From the NCBI RefSeq assembly GCF_019578655.1, contig NC_063257.1:11594001-11658000 (forward strand): a stretch of DNA of 64,000 bases, given 5' to 3'. How positions within the stretch are numbered: position 1 is the stretch's first letter; every line of letters starts with the position of its first letter. Below are positions 11,534-23,785 of the stretch, piece by piece. Source of the DNA: Ricinus communis. Lineage: Eukaryota > Streptophyta > Magnoliopsida > Malpighiales > Euphorbiaceae. Position numbers and translations under genes: made by a program. The notes under the pieces were generated by a model that saw only the letters and a program-made list of their open reading frames with translations, had not been told where the DNA came from and ran no database searches.

Positions 11534-14500
11534 ATGGCTGAGACTGAAACTACAACCACCACAGCAGCTTTGTCTGCAAACAAAGAAAAGGAGATAGCTT
11601 ACAATAACAATGGTGATCCTTATTTCCTTCAAAGTTCGGACCATCCTGGGATGGTGTTGGTGACTGCACCACTAATAGGGAACAACTACCTCACCTGGAG
11701 TAGATCAATGAGGATTGCTTTAGGTGCTAAACTGAAGCTGGGTTTTATTGACGGCAGAATCACTATACCAGAAGAAGGCAGAGCTGAGTTTGAGCTCTGG
11801 TCCAGGATTAATTACATGGTAACATCCTGGATCTTAAATTCTATTTCTAAAGACATTATGGATGGTTTTTTATATACCACCACAATAAAGGAATTGTGGG
11901 ATGAATTGGCTGAAAGATTTGGGGAAAGTAATGGACCTCTGTTGTACCAAATCCAAAGAGACATTTCTTTAATATCCCAAGGAAAATAATTCAGTAGCAA
12001 TATATTGTACTCGACTGAAGAAACTTTGGGATGAGTTTGCTTGTCTTTTGCCGGTACCACCCTATACCTGTGGAGCTGCAAAGATTATGGCCGATTTTTA
12101 CTTAATGAACAAACAAATGCAGTTTCTTATGGGATTGAATGACTGCTATGACAACATAAGAAAACAGATTCTAGTCATGGATCCACTGCCAAGTGTGAAA
12201 TCGAGTCTACTCTATAATTCTCAGAGTAGAAAAACTAAAGGAATTTCATGTGAATTTCAATGAATGCTGATGAAATAAGATTGCTTGCAAAGAGTATAAT
12301 TTTAAATTTGTCAAGAAAGAGGGTGCGGGACGAAATAACTTCAGGAGGAAGGAGAAGGAAAGACAAACCTGTGAGCATTGTAGCATGAAAGGGCATACCA
12401 AGGAAGAATGTTTGAAGATGCATGGATATCCGGATTGGTACAAAGAATTTAAGGGACAACAAAGGAAAACTGGTGGAAAAGCTATGGTTAATATGGCTGA
12501 TTCACCAGTGGATCTCGATTCTGATGACATGACAGATGAAAGGGATGACAGACAAGCGGAAATAGCTAGTCTTGTGCAACAAGAGGTCATGAGGATCATG
12601 AAAGGAAAAGGAGGCCTACAAAGCATCTCTGCTCACTTTGCCGGTAATTACTCATTATCTGAACTTGCTTTGAATATGGTTATAATACTGTTGACTTTTT
12701 GGATTCTGAAACTTGGATATTGGACACGGGGGCCATGAATCATATATGTGGTTCAAATGTCTCATTTTAAAACCTAGAACACCCAAAGACCCCTGCACCC
12801 ATTTACCTACCTGATGGATCTATTAAATTTGTTGATAGTATTGGTGACATTAAACTGTTTCAAAGACTTCATTTGAAAGATGCCTTGCATGTCCCTAGCT
12901 TCAAATTTAACTTGATTTCAGTTTACAAGCTTGCTAAATCAGCTCAAATTAAATTTACTTTTACACCTGACAAATGCATTTTACAAGACTGCAGACTAAT
13001 AAGTTCTGGCCATAGGGAAATCCTTAGGAAGGTTATATATTTTGGATGCTACTTGTTTCAAGAATTTTGAATATAATAGTGTTTTGATTGGAAGCTTACT
13101 TTTTATCCCTAATGATTCAGTTTTATCTTGTAATCAAATTGCAACTGTCAATGAAAATGGAACTCCTTTCATATCTTCACTCTGGCATAATAGATTGGAA
13201 CATTGTCCAATTGATGTTATGAAGCATGCTAAAGTTTTTTTTTAAAAATGTTTTAAAGATTTTATAAACTGTGATGTTTGTCACAAGTCTAGACAGGAGA
13301 GACATCCTTTTGCCATTAGTCAAACAACATCTACTTAAATTTTCCAACTGCTTCACCTAGATATATGGGGTCCTTACAAACATTTTTCTATCGAAGGGGC
13401 TAGATATATTCTCACCATCGTAGATGATTATTCTAGGGCCACTTGGACTTTTCTTATGGCATATAAAACTCAAACTACCACCCTTTTTACCCAATTCATC
13501 AAAATGACTCAAACCCAACATGGAAAAAAACATCAAAGCCATTAGAAGTGATAATGGAACTGAGTTTACAAACCAAGAATTTCAGAAACTCATTGCTAAT
13601 GAGGGAGTCATTCATTAAAGAAGTTGTCCATACATACCCCAACAAAATGGTGTGGTGGAAAGAAAATACAAACACTTGTTACAAATAGCAAGAGCCCTCA
13701 TGTTCCAGTCTAAAGTCCCAAAGAAATTCTGGGGGTTGTTCAATTCTAATGGCCACACATATCATAAACAGACTGCCTTCGAAAATTTTGAGTAATCACC
13801 CTATGAAAAGCTTTTCTTGAAACCCCCTAATTATGAAGATTTGAGAACCTTTGGATGTCTATGCTATATGACAAACACATTACCAACGAAAGATAAGTTT
13901 AAGGAACAAGCTTTTAAGTGTGTTTTTATTGGCTACAATTCAGGATGGAAAGCTTTTAAGGTCTATGATTTGGAAAATCATAAAATTCTTGTTTCAAGAG
14001 ATATAAAGTTTTATGAAACATTTTCCCTTTCAAAAATTTTGAAAAAGTTTTAGAAAAGGAGGATTTTGCTGTGTTGCCTTTGTCCATTGATAAAGAAAAT
14101 CAAGTTTTTGACAAAATTGTTTTACCTCGGATTTCTGAGGATAATGATGATCATATTGACGACTTAGAAATTGACTTTCATAATGAACTTGAGAATGTTT
14201 TAAAAAATGAACAAAATGAAGTTTTGTCTCCTGAATTAAATGAAGATTTTCAAACTTTAAAATAAAGCACCAGGGTAAAATCAAAACCTTTCTGGCATAA
14301 GGATTATATAACAAATATTACCGCAGATTCTATGGTCAGAAACAAAATTTAGTTGCAGATTCCCTCTTCATCACCACACACACCACCTACATATCCTTTT
14401 ATAAAATCACCAATTTTGATTGAGTCATACATATCGTTCTTGGCCAATATGTCCAATATTCAAGAGCCATTATCTTTCAAGCAAGCCAGTACCGATAGTA

Positions 14501-15953
14501 ATTGGGTTAAGGCAATGGATTTTGAGATTAAAGCCTTAGAAGAAAATGAGACTTGGGAGCTTTCTTCCTTGCCAAAGGGAAAGAAAGCTATTGGATCGAA
14601 ATGTGTATTTAAATTGAAGCTAAAGCCTAATGGAACTGTTGATAGGCATAAGGCTCGATTAGTAGCCAAGGGCTTTCATCAATTAGAAGGGGTCGACTAT
14701 TTTGAGAGTTTTTCTCCTGTGGCAAAAATTGTGATAGTCAGGATATCTCTTGCCATAGCTACTTTGAAATCATGGCCCATACATCAGCTGGATGTAAACA
14801 ACTCCTTTCTCCATGGTTCTTTAAAGGAAGATGTTTACATGTTGCCACCAAAGGGGTATACTAAGGCAAAAACTAATCAAGTTTGCAAACTACGAAAGTC
14901 GATATATGGGTTGAAACAAGCATTGAGTAATTGAATACTGAGTTCCGCGAGAAGATTAAAGCCATTGGGTTCTACCAGTCCACTCATGATAATTATCTCT
15001 TCATTAGAAAAAATGATAATTCCTTTACAGTTTTACTGATTTATGTCGATGATATCCTTCTTTCTGGAACCTCAGAAAAGGATATTGGTGAAGTTAAGGA
15101 GTACCTTGATAGAAAATTTACAGTCAAGGATTTGGGCCATGTTAAATATTTCCTCGGGCTTGAGATAGCAAGAGGATCATTGGGCATTATCATCAATCAA
15201 AGAAAATATTTGCTTGATATTATTAATGATGCAGGTCTTATTGGAGCTAAACTTGCCTCAATATCATTGCCTAAGGGACACAAATTAGAAGCTAACAAAG
15301 GAACTCCTCTTTCTGAACCAGAAAAGTAAAAGAGGTTAATTGGAAGACTTCTTTACTTGAACATAAGCAAACCTGACATCAGCTATTCTGTTCAACAACT
15401 AAGTCAATTTGTCAACTTGCCATGTGATTCTCATTGGAAAGCTGCATTGTATCTTTTAAGATACCTTAAGGATTGTCCTTCAAATGGATTTTTATATCCT
15501 AATCATAGTGATCTTCAATTGCAAGCATTCAATGATGCATACTGGGTTGCATGCATTGAATCTCGCAAATCTCTTACTGGTTTTTGCATCTTCTTAGGAT
15601 CAGCCCTTATTTCTTCGAAAACCAAGAAGCAAACAACAGTTTCAAGGTCTTCAGTAGAGGCAGAGTATCGAAGTCTTGCTGCAACTATTTGTGAGTTACA
15701 ATGAATTTCTTATATCTTGAGAGAATTCAAAATTGAGCTTCAATGTCCCATTCCTCTCTGGTATGACAACAGGGCTGCCATTCACATTACTGAACATCCA
15801 GTGTTCCATGAACGCACTAAACATTTGGATATAGATTGTCATCTTGTCAGGAACCAGTTTAAAGAAAGTTTCATTCAACCACTTTATGCTCCTCAACTCA
15901 ATAAACTAGTATCAAAGTTTGGTTTGTTTGATGTCCACCAAACTGCAACTTGA
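11534..15953 (+). pseudogene. Copia gag-pol polyprotein, broken by stops and frameshifts
   Basis: Gag starts MAETETT at 11534 and is open to 11989, where a stop interrupts it. The CCHC knuckle (CEHCSMKGHTKEEC) lies near 12373-12414. The protease motif WILDTGAMNHIC lies near 12710-12750. The pre-integrase segment (LWHNRLEH) is near 13180, and the integrase core (HLDIWGPY, then SDNGTEF after a frameshift) runs about 13340-13900. RT runs about 14480-15150 with HQLDVNNSFLHG and the catalytic YVDD box near 15040. RNase H with SSVEAEYRSLA runs to the stop at 15951-15953. At least six frame changes or stops are needed to read it through, so no functional polyprotein can be made. Confidence 0.88.
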
Positions 15954-15961
15954 GGAGGGGG
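15952..15961 (+). other. Polypurine tract of copia element 1
   Basis: GAGGAGGGGG lies immediately before the 3' LTR. This is the plus-strand primer site for reverse transcription. Confidence 0.85.
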
Positions 15962-16190
15962 TGTAAAATTATTGTTTTATTCTCTGTCACCTTACACCTC
16001 TCTTATGGCAAGTTTGTTATACAACAGCAGCCTCCCTATGATTATACTGCAAATTCTGTTATTTTATTTTTTTGCTTTTGCTGGCATGACTATGAGCTGG
16101 CAATATTCTTTATTCTTGTATAAGAGTAGGGAGCAAGTAACAATTGTATATATATAGCCTCACTTGTATTATTCTTTTACCATTTATTCA
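15962..16190 (+). repeat. 3' LTR of copia element 1
   Basis: 229 bp, begins TGTAAAATTATTG and ends CCATTTATTCA. It lacks about 39 bp present near the end of the 5' LTR. Confidence 0.92.
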
Positions 16191-17698
16191 GCCATGATTT
16201 AAGAGTAGCTTTCTTCCTCTGGCTTGTAACCTTAGCATCACCAATATATTCCAATGGGTCATCATCCCTTAATGCAATTCGGAAGGGGAATAAGACATAA
16301 CCTATATGGTTTCCCCATTTTGCATGGGAAGATTGTTGTTCTCTTTTGCTGTATCATCTGTTTGCTTCTGGTCGTTACCTATCATACATATGATATTTAT
16401 TGTGATTTATGCCTTACATGACAACTATTTGCATGGAACATCTCATGACATGAAATTCTCTCCCATTTATGAATCTAATACATTCTTAGACCATGTTTGG
16501 TTCCTAGAATGGAATAACGTATGAAATAGAATATCAGTTCCTAAAGAATAGAATAAAAATTAATGCAAATAGATATATATTTTTATGTATTTAAGCCATA
16601 TATTTAGAATCTAGAAATTTATGTACTTTTTGTTCAGATACTGAGAGAAGTCAGCTTATGCGACTCCCACGATCATATCGTTGATTGTCTATGGAAACAA
16701 AAATGGCAAAACTAAAGGTTTACCAAACCAGTAATGATAGGTGATCCTAAATTTAGTTCAAAGATTAATGATTTATATAACTGTTAGTATTAAATGTTTA
16801 AGGGTCAAATTATAAATTCTCATCAATTTAGTCTGTTGACTATGTTTGATTTTAGGCGGAGAGATTAACAATTAGTTTTATCAAATTGCAATATGATTTT
16901 AGTGCAATAATTAAAATATAAGGAGGGTTTATATATTATATTAGAAATTAGGAAGTAAATAGGATTTAATCACACCTATTTAATGAAATTTTAATAGAAA
17001 GATTTTTTAGTATAAAATTATAAAATGAAAGAATATGATTTTAAATATCAAGAAGTAAATAGTGTAATTTGATTATTAATCTTCCCTTTTAATTACTGAT
17101 TAAAAAATTTAATATCCATAATTATTATATATTATATAATTAAACCAAGTCAGTTTCAAAAGAAAATTGGAAAGAAAAACCTCAAATAAATGTCTCGTTG
17201 GAATTAATGAAGGAAAAGATATAAACCAACTTACTGTGCCCATGGCATTCTTCACCTGCTTTACATCATCCAAAGAGATTGTTCTATGAACAAACCTTCT
17301 ACCACTCAATCCATTCTTCAACATGCCTCTAATTGGAATTTGTATCCTCTAAGAAGAGGTGGTCACCATAAACATTACGACATCAACAATAGTATTCCAA
17401 TACAGCAATACTAGAATCCATAACTTGACTAAATATTGCCATAACCATCCTGTAGTCTTGCTATCATTAATCATGTTCCTTTTCTTTAGGGTTGGGATGG
17501 ATGGAAGTGCATTAGGATACGATACTTTGCGGGTGCAAGAAAGTAACAGTGAAATAAGAGAAGTGTCATCCCCAATGGAATGGTGGACACGAAGAATGCC
17601 AGTGGATTCAGCTTCAGATGTTTTAACATTAAGAAGATGAACGTCCCACATTGGTATGGAATTGCTCATTGTGGTTTTGCTGAGATTTGAGATGTAAT

Positions 17699-19092
17699 TG
17701 AACGGGTGTCGAAGCCCTTCAAAATAAATTACTGATTTTCCTAAACTAACTTGTAGAGATAGTAAACTAGGTCGAATCCTAAGGGAACCAATGTGGATAG
17801 CTTCTCAAGGTAAAATAAAAACGGGGAGATTTTGAATATTTGAATCAAAATTATAAATAGCAGAAAATAATGAAGGCTGAATATTAAAGTAAATAAAAAT
17901 CAATCTTAACAAATTTTCAATTCGAGAGTGTTAATTCCATCCAATTGTAATCATGATCATAGGCTAAAATATCAATTTTTCTATTCAAGTACTTAGTCTA
18001 CTTATTCGGAAAAGCAGCAACAAGTGTAATTCTCCTAAAATAATTGACTTAAACCTAGCATCCAAATCAAAACTTACCATTAGTCAACTGGGCACGATAA
18101 AAATTCCATATCAATTCAATGATAGCATTAAGAATAACGAGAATGACTAAACTAACATTAATTAATTGAGATAACTGCAATTGAATTAACCTTGTTCCTT
18201 TATTTCCCTAAAGCCTATCATGCAAGCTATGTAATTCGAAAAAGCCGCAATCACACACACATGAGCCAGCTCCTTGCTACTTGTGTCAATCGATCATGAC
18301 AATTACAGATCACAAACTCAAAGTTTAGCAATAAAAATTGAGTCGTCAGTTCAATCAATATCAAAAATTCATAAATAATAAAAATAAGAAATAAAGAATA
18401 CTTGAATTAAAGAAGAATCCTGTTAATCATAAAGCCTCACAAAATCACAATTGGAATTTATTTACTCTTGAATTAGAAACTAAAAACTTAGCCACACATG
18501 GTGGAGTAAGAATTCACAAGAAAAGAATAGAAGAAGACAGAAGAAAAATAATAATCTCAAAGTACTCAGCCATCCTTTACTTGGTAAAACTAGCTTCCTT
18601 ATATAGGAAGTTAAACCTAAACCCTAATAAGAGAATCCTTATAAAAAAAATAAACTTTCTATACAATCTTATCCCTATAAAGAAGGATAAGATAAAGAGT
18701 AATCTAAATAAATTAAAATCCTAAATACATGGGAGAAAGTTCTCTTTATCTAGCACTTCCAAAAAGAGAGGAAATTATATAGAAGTAGGTCCACTACAAA
18801 TTTATCTTAAAAAATTTGAAGCTCTCTACTGCAGGTTTCAGCAGCTTACGGATTGTAAGGCGTGGTTACGCCTTATTAAAAATGATTTTCTGCCCAAATT
18901 TTTGCTCTTCCTCCAAAAGACTTGGTTTTTGACAAGTGATGCTTTAAAATATGTCTTTAGGCTGAATTCTATTCAATCCTTGATATTTCACCACTTAGAT
19001 CAGAATAAACATAATTTCCACAATTAAGCACATTATCCAATCAAAATGTAAGGGAATTAAACACAATAAGTATAACTATTTATGATCTATCA
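17699..19092 (-). repeat. 3' LTR of the gypsy element
   Basis: 1394 bp, nearly identical to 23786-25194. By eye about eight differences are visible in the first 150 bp, so insertion was not very recent. It contains one copy of the palindrome AAGGCGTGGTTACGCCTT at about 18857-18874. Confidence 0.92.
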
Positions 19093-19105
19093 AATTCCTC
19101 CACAC
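19093..19105 (-). other. Polypurine tract of the gypsy element
   Basis: On the minus strand GTGTGGAGGAATT directly precedes the 3' LTR, after TTGAGGACAAGCAT. This is the layout common in Athila/Tat elements. Confidence 0.7.
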
Positions 19106-20755
19106 CTGATTTATGCTTGTCCTCAAGCATACCTCAATTCAACATACCAATTCTCCTCTCTATTTCCTTTTCATCTCTTTTAATATCCACAAATATTAAG
19201 TAAGTTAAACATATATCAATGAGTTGAATAATAATGACAATCAAAAGAGTAGCACTTATAGGATAAATTTTATAAAAAGAACAAGTATCTCACTAATTTA
19301 TTAAAATCAAAGCAACAAGACTTAACACCCTAACATGGTTTCACTAAATACTCTCAAAGTGTTTAGGATGCATTTACTCTCAGAATCAAAACATAGCATG
19401 TTATTATTATAAGCTTGCTATTGAATCATGTCTCCACCACTACACATGAATTAGATGCAAAAATCAAAGGGACTTTATAAGGGTTGTAATGGGGCTCAGG
19501 AAAGGGTATGATAAAAGGAAAAAATTAAAGTGTTTCACAATCAAGACAAAAAGGTTAGTTACCTGCATGATAACTATGCCACATAACCATAAAACACACT
19601 ATAAAAACTTTAAAATTTATTCCCACATATTATATTAGCATTAAAGACTTTGGAGAAATAACATGTAACGATTCAATTCAATATATTTGATGAATACTTC
19701 TTTAATTATCCTCTATCATGAAAGGAATAAATATCAATTTTTTTTCTTTTCCCTTTTTGTTTTCTCCTTTTCTTTTCTTTTTTTGTCTTTTTTTGTTTCA
19801 TTTGTACCATGCAACACTTCCCTTCTTGTCTTGACAAGGGTAGAAAAATAGAGATAGCAAAAGAAAGGTCTTGGGTTAAACAACATGTGTTAAAAATAAG
19901 AAAAAAATGGAAAATAGGCTCAAAGTGGCTAACAGAAAGGGAAATCAACAGGATAGGTATTTTAAGAGTCTAAGAATAGGTTAATCCTAATTGCTCTTTT
20001 CATATTAAAGCATCAATCCAAATATGTGGTCTCAACATGCATCCGCAAGCAAGTTCTAGAATAATCATACTAAGTTTGAAAACACTCAACAAAAAATTAG
20101 AGCAAAATATAATGAATTGCTCTTTGGCTCAAAAGTTCACTTGAATGTTCAAATTTTTATCAAGTCTTGCGCATTTTTCAATCAATAAACTAATGAGATA
20201 CCATCAGATAATTTTAAAAAAACACTAATCATGCTTATCCCTTTTATGCATTAAAACTCAAACCAAAAATGTATCTCTAACTTACATGGTATTCTAGGTT
20301 ATCAAAACAAAACTCAAATTTGCAAAAGAAGAATTAGCACATATGAATTAAAGCATACCTAATTTTAAGCATAAAAAAAATATTTTCAAAAAGAAAAGAA
20401 AATCATGTAATTATCATATTCCTCCCCCATGCCTAAACTATACATTATCCTCAATATATCAAAAAGAAATGGCTCACAAAAGAAATGAAAAGAAATATGA
20501 AATTTCCCTGATTTGCGAGCAACTCGGACTGAATAGTCAATGGTGATGGTGGGAAAGGAGGTAGAACTGCCCAGTGAAAATAGAAAGTTTTGGTGATGGC
20601 TGTTGCAAAAGAAAATAAGACGTTGGTGGCTACTATAAAATAAAACTTTCTTTTTTCTTCTTTTTTTTTGGTTCCATAATAAATAAATAAGAAAAATAAA
20701 TAAATAAATAAAATAAAGTAGAGAAGTCGAAATGAATCAGAAGATATTTTGAAAT

Positions 20756-20996
20756 AAGGCATGGTCACACCTTATAAGAAATGAGCTTCTGTAAAATTAA
20801 GCGCAGAAGATGTTTTGAATCAAAGCATGGTCACGCCTTATAATAAATGAGCTTCTGTAAAATTAAGTACAGACGTCAAAACAAAACAGATGATGTTTTG
20901 AAACAAGGCGTGGTCACGCCTTATAAGAAACGAGCTTCTGTAAAAAATTCAGTTAATGCTTCTGGGAGAGCTGTAAAAAGGCATGGTCATGCCTTA
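20756..20996. repeat. Four spaced palindromes AAGGCRTGGTCAYRCCTT in the gypsy 3' non-coding region
   Basis: Copies lie at 20756-20773, 20822-20840, 20905-20922 and 20978-20995. Three of them sit in a larger repeat unit carrying GAGCTTCTGTAAAA and are spaced about 65-85 bp apart. The sequence is an inverted repeat of 8-bp arms around a GT centre. The changes in several copies fall in both arms (GCATG with CATGC, GCGTG with CACGC), so pairing is kept. One more copy lies in each LTR (about 18857 and 24959). Confidence 0.8.
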
Positions 20997-21224
20997 TCGA
21001 AATTAGTCTCCTGCCATAAAAAAAATTGAACTTCTTCATTAAAAAAATATTAGAAAATAAAATAAGTTAAGTGAAAGAAAATAAAAAGTATAAATAAAAA
21101 TAAAGAAAGCATTTGGGTTGCCTCCCAATAGCGCAATTGTTTAATGTTGTTATGCTCGACGGAATGGTGAAACATTTGAGTCATCCAAATAAGTGAGGTG
21201 ATCCAAAGAAAAACTAATGAGACA

Positions 21225-23615
21225 TGGAGCAATTTCACCCTCATGGAAGATCTTCAATCTATGACCATTCACTTTTAAAATTTTATCTGAATCCAAGCTT
21301 TTGATTTCCACTGCACCATAGAAAAATATATTAGTGACAACAAATGGACAGATCCATCGAGAACGAAATTTATCGGGCATAAGCTTCAATCGAGAATTAT
21401 ATAATAATACTTTCTGACCAATCTCATAATCAATTCCTTCTAAATTAGATTGTGCATCTAATTCTTGCTCATCACTAACACTTTCTTTTGCAAATACTTC
21501 CTGCACAGTTAGATCAATTACATCAATATGGCAAAGAGAATGTACATTATTAGGATATTTTATTGCATCAAAAATATTAAATTTAATAATCTCTTCATCA
21601 AATTCTACGGAGAGAGTACCCTCATCTACATTAATCTTTGTCTTAGTAGTTTTCATGGATGGTCGTCCTAATAAAATCAAAGCTGATTTTGATGAGAAAT
21701 TACCATCCATTTCCAAAAATATAAAAGTCGACAGGAAATATGAGCTCATTAACCTGCACCAAAACATCTTCAACAACTCCAAGGGGATGAATATAAGAAT
21801 GATCAGCTAATTGAATAACTACACCAGTCTTTTGCAAGTTATCTAGTTCAAATTCTTGATAAATAGAAAATGGCATGACATTAATAGAAGCTCCTAAATC
21901 TAACATGGCACGCTCAATTTTCGTATTACCAATAACACAAGGTAATGAAAACATACTTGGATCCTTGCATTTTTCTCGCATATTCTTTTGCAATATAGCT
22001 GACATATTTTTACTTACCACCACTTTCTCCTTTTCCTTTATCATTCTTTTGTATGTGCACAATTTTTTCAAGAACTTTGCATATTTAGGAAATTGCTTGA
22101 TAGCATCCAATAATGGAATATTTATCTCCATCTTCCTAAATGTATACAAGATCTCATTTTCTTGCTCATCTTCTTTTGGCTTAGCTAATCTGCTAGAAAA
22201 AAGAGGTAATGGAGTGTGAGATGAAAGAGATAGAGGATGATCGAACTTTACCCCACGTGATGCTTTAGAGGAAGCTTCTTCTTTCTTTTTCTTGCTCGGT
22301 TCACTTTTCTTAAGTGGAATCGACCCTGAAGAAATCTCCTTTCCACTTCTTAGAAAAATTGCACTAACATTCTCCTTTGAATTTATCTCTGGTTGTGAAG
22401 GTAGTTTTCTAGAATTTTGAGCCTCCAATTTACTAACCGACGTAACTAATTGAGTAATTTGATTGCCTAAATTCTGAATGCTTGACCTTGTTTCCTGTTG
22501 AAATTGAAGAGCATTGTTAGCAAGATTTTTAACAATATCTTCCAAAGATATACCTGAATTTGAAGCTTGAGGTTTTTGGAGAACTTAAGGTGGTCTAATG
22601 AAATTCTGGGAAGGATAAATTTGTTATCCTCCTTGGTTTCCATAGCTCAAATTTGGGTGATCTCTCCATTTAGGATTATAATGATTGGAAAAATGGTCAT
22701 ACTTCCTTTGAGGTTGACCAGTAAATCCGCCTAAAGCATTAGCCTCTTGCATCGAGTCTTGTTGCAATGTTGAGCACATATCGGTGGGATGTCCTTAAAC
22801 TAAGCATATTCCACAAACTTTTGCCATTTGCAATTGTCCTACAGCCATGTGACGAACCAAAGCAGTTAAATCAGAAATTTAATTTTCAAAATTTTTAGTG
22901 CTTACCTCATTAACTCGCCTTGTAGCTCCATCAGCTTTTGCACTAAATTATTGAGAATTTTCAGTCATGTTTGAAATCAATTGCTTGGCTTCTTCAGGTG
23001 TCTTGTCTACCAAAGCACCACCACTTGCTGCATCAATCATACTCCTATCCATTGGTAATAATCCTTCATAGAAGTGTTGGATTAAGAGTTGCTGAGAAAT
23101 TTGATGATAGGGGCAGCTAACACATAGTTGCTTGAACCTTTCCCAATACTCATACAATGTTTTTTCAGTGAACTGTGTTATGCCACAAATTTCTTTTTTG
23201 ATGTTGGCAGCTCTTGTTGCAGGGACGAACTTATCTAAGAATAATCTTTTTATCTCATTCCATGTTGTTATTGAACCGGAGGGTAGATAATAGAGCCAAT
23301 CTTTTGTTTTATCCTACAAAAAAAAAAAGCTATAAGATTTATTTGCTCTTCGGTCACACCATGTGGCTTCATTCTGGAGCAGACAATATGGAATTTTTTC
23401 AAGTGTTTATAAGGATCTTCACATCCATGAAAAGAAGGGAGTAAGTGAATTAAGCTAGATTTTAATTCAAAATCAACTGCAATATTAGGAAATGTAATGC
23501 ATAAAGGCTGTTGATTCAAATCCGAAGCGGCTAGCTCTTTGAGAATTCTATTCGCCATATTTTCTGCAATTTCTTGAAAAATAGATGTGTCACCAATAGC
23601 CAAATCTATCTCCAA
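21225..23615 (-). pseudogene. Gypsy gag-protease joined to integrase C-terminus
   Basis: Gag begins near 23615 (FHGCEDPYKHLKKFHIVCSR) and continues through YEYWERFKQLCVSCPYHQI near 23130. It reaches a CCHC knuckle near 22780-22830 that has a stop inside (CGIC..GHPTDMC). A coiled-coil-like, then acidic and lysine-rich linker follows (22545-22200), then the aspartic protease motif LDLGASINVMP near 21890 and the flap-side block LGRPSMKTTKTKI near 21650. The same open frame (21782-21150) then passes through a short acidic stretch into KVLLYNSRLKLMPDKFRSRW and GAVEIKS, which is the extreme C-terminus of integrase. RT, RNase H and the integrase core are therefore deleted with the frame kept. Several stops lie upstream in gag. 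Confidence 0.82.
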
Positions 23616-23760
23616 TTCCTCTAGGAGATAACTTTTTTTTTGCCTATTCTCCTTTCTTAATCGACGCGTTGTCTTCTCAATTTCAGGATTAAACTACAAA
23701 TCAATATCTTGAGAAGAATGGGTCATAAACAAATAAATTAAACAATGAGAAACTAAAATA

Positions 23761-23781
23761 GGATCCCCGGCAACGGCGCCA
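23761..23781 (-). other. Primer-binding site, tRNA-Asp type
   Basis: The minus strand reads TGGCGCCGTTGCCGGGGATC four bases after the 5' LTR. It matches the complement of the 3' end of plant tRNA-Asp, the primer typical of Athila-type elements. Confidence 0.85.
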
Positions 23782-23785
23782 AATT

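Larger units (their letters stand above)
11212..16195 (+). mobile_element. Ty1/copia LTR retrotransposon 1 (with target duplication GCCAT)
   Basis: A complete but decayed copia element lies inside a WSD copy B exon. The 5-bp target duplication GCCAT is present at 11212-11216 and 16191-16195. The element runs TG...CA from 11217 to 16190, with the primer-binding site next to the left LTR and a purine tract next to the right one. The domain order gag, protease, integrase, reverse transcriptase, RNase H is the copia order. Uninterrupted WSD sequence in copy A confirms the empty site. Confidence 0.93.

Noticed and set aside
20451..20768. Minus-strand frame of 105 codons, and 19706-19948 of 80 codons, as possible envelope-like genes of the gypsy element
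   Set aside because: Both are driven by poly-pyrimidine or poly-purine runs, with no signal peptide, cysteine pattern or similarity. The region is better read as 3' non-coding DNA.
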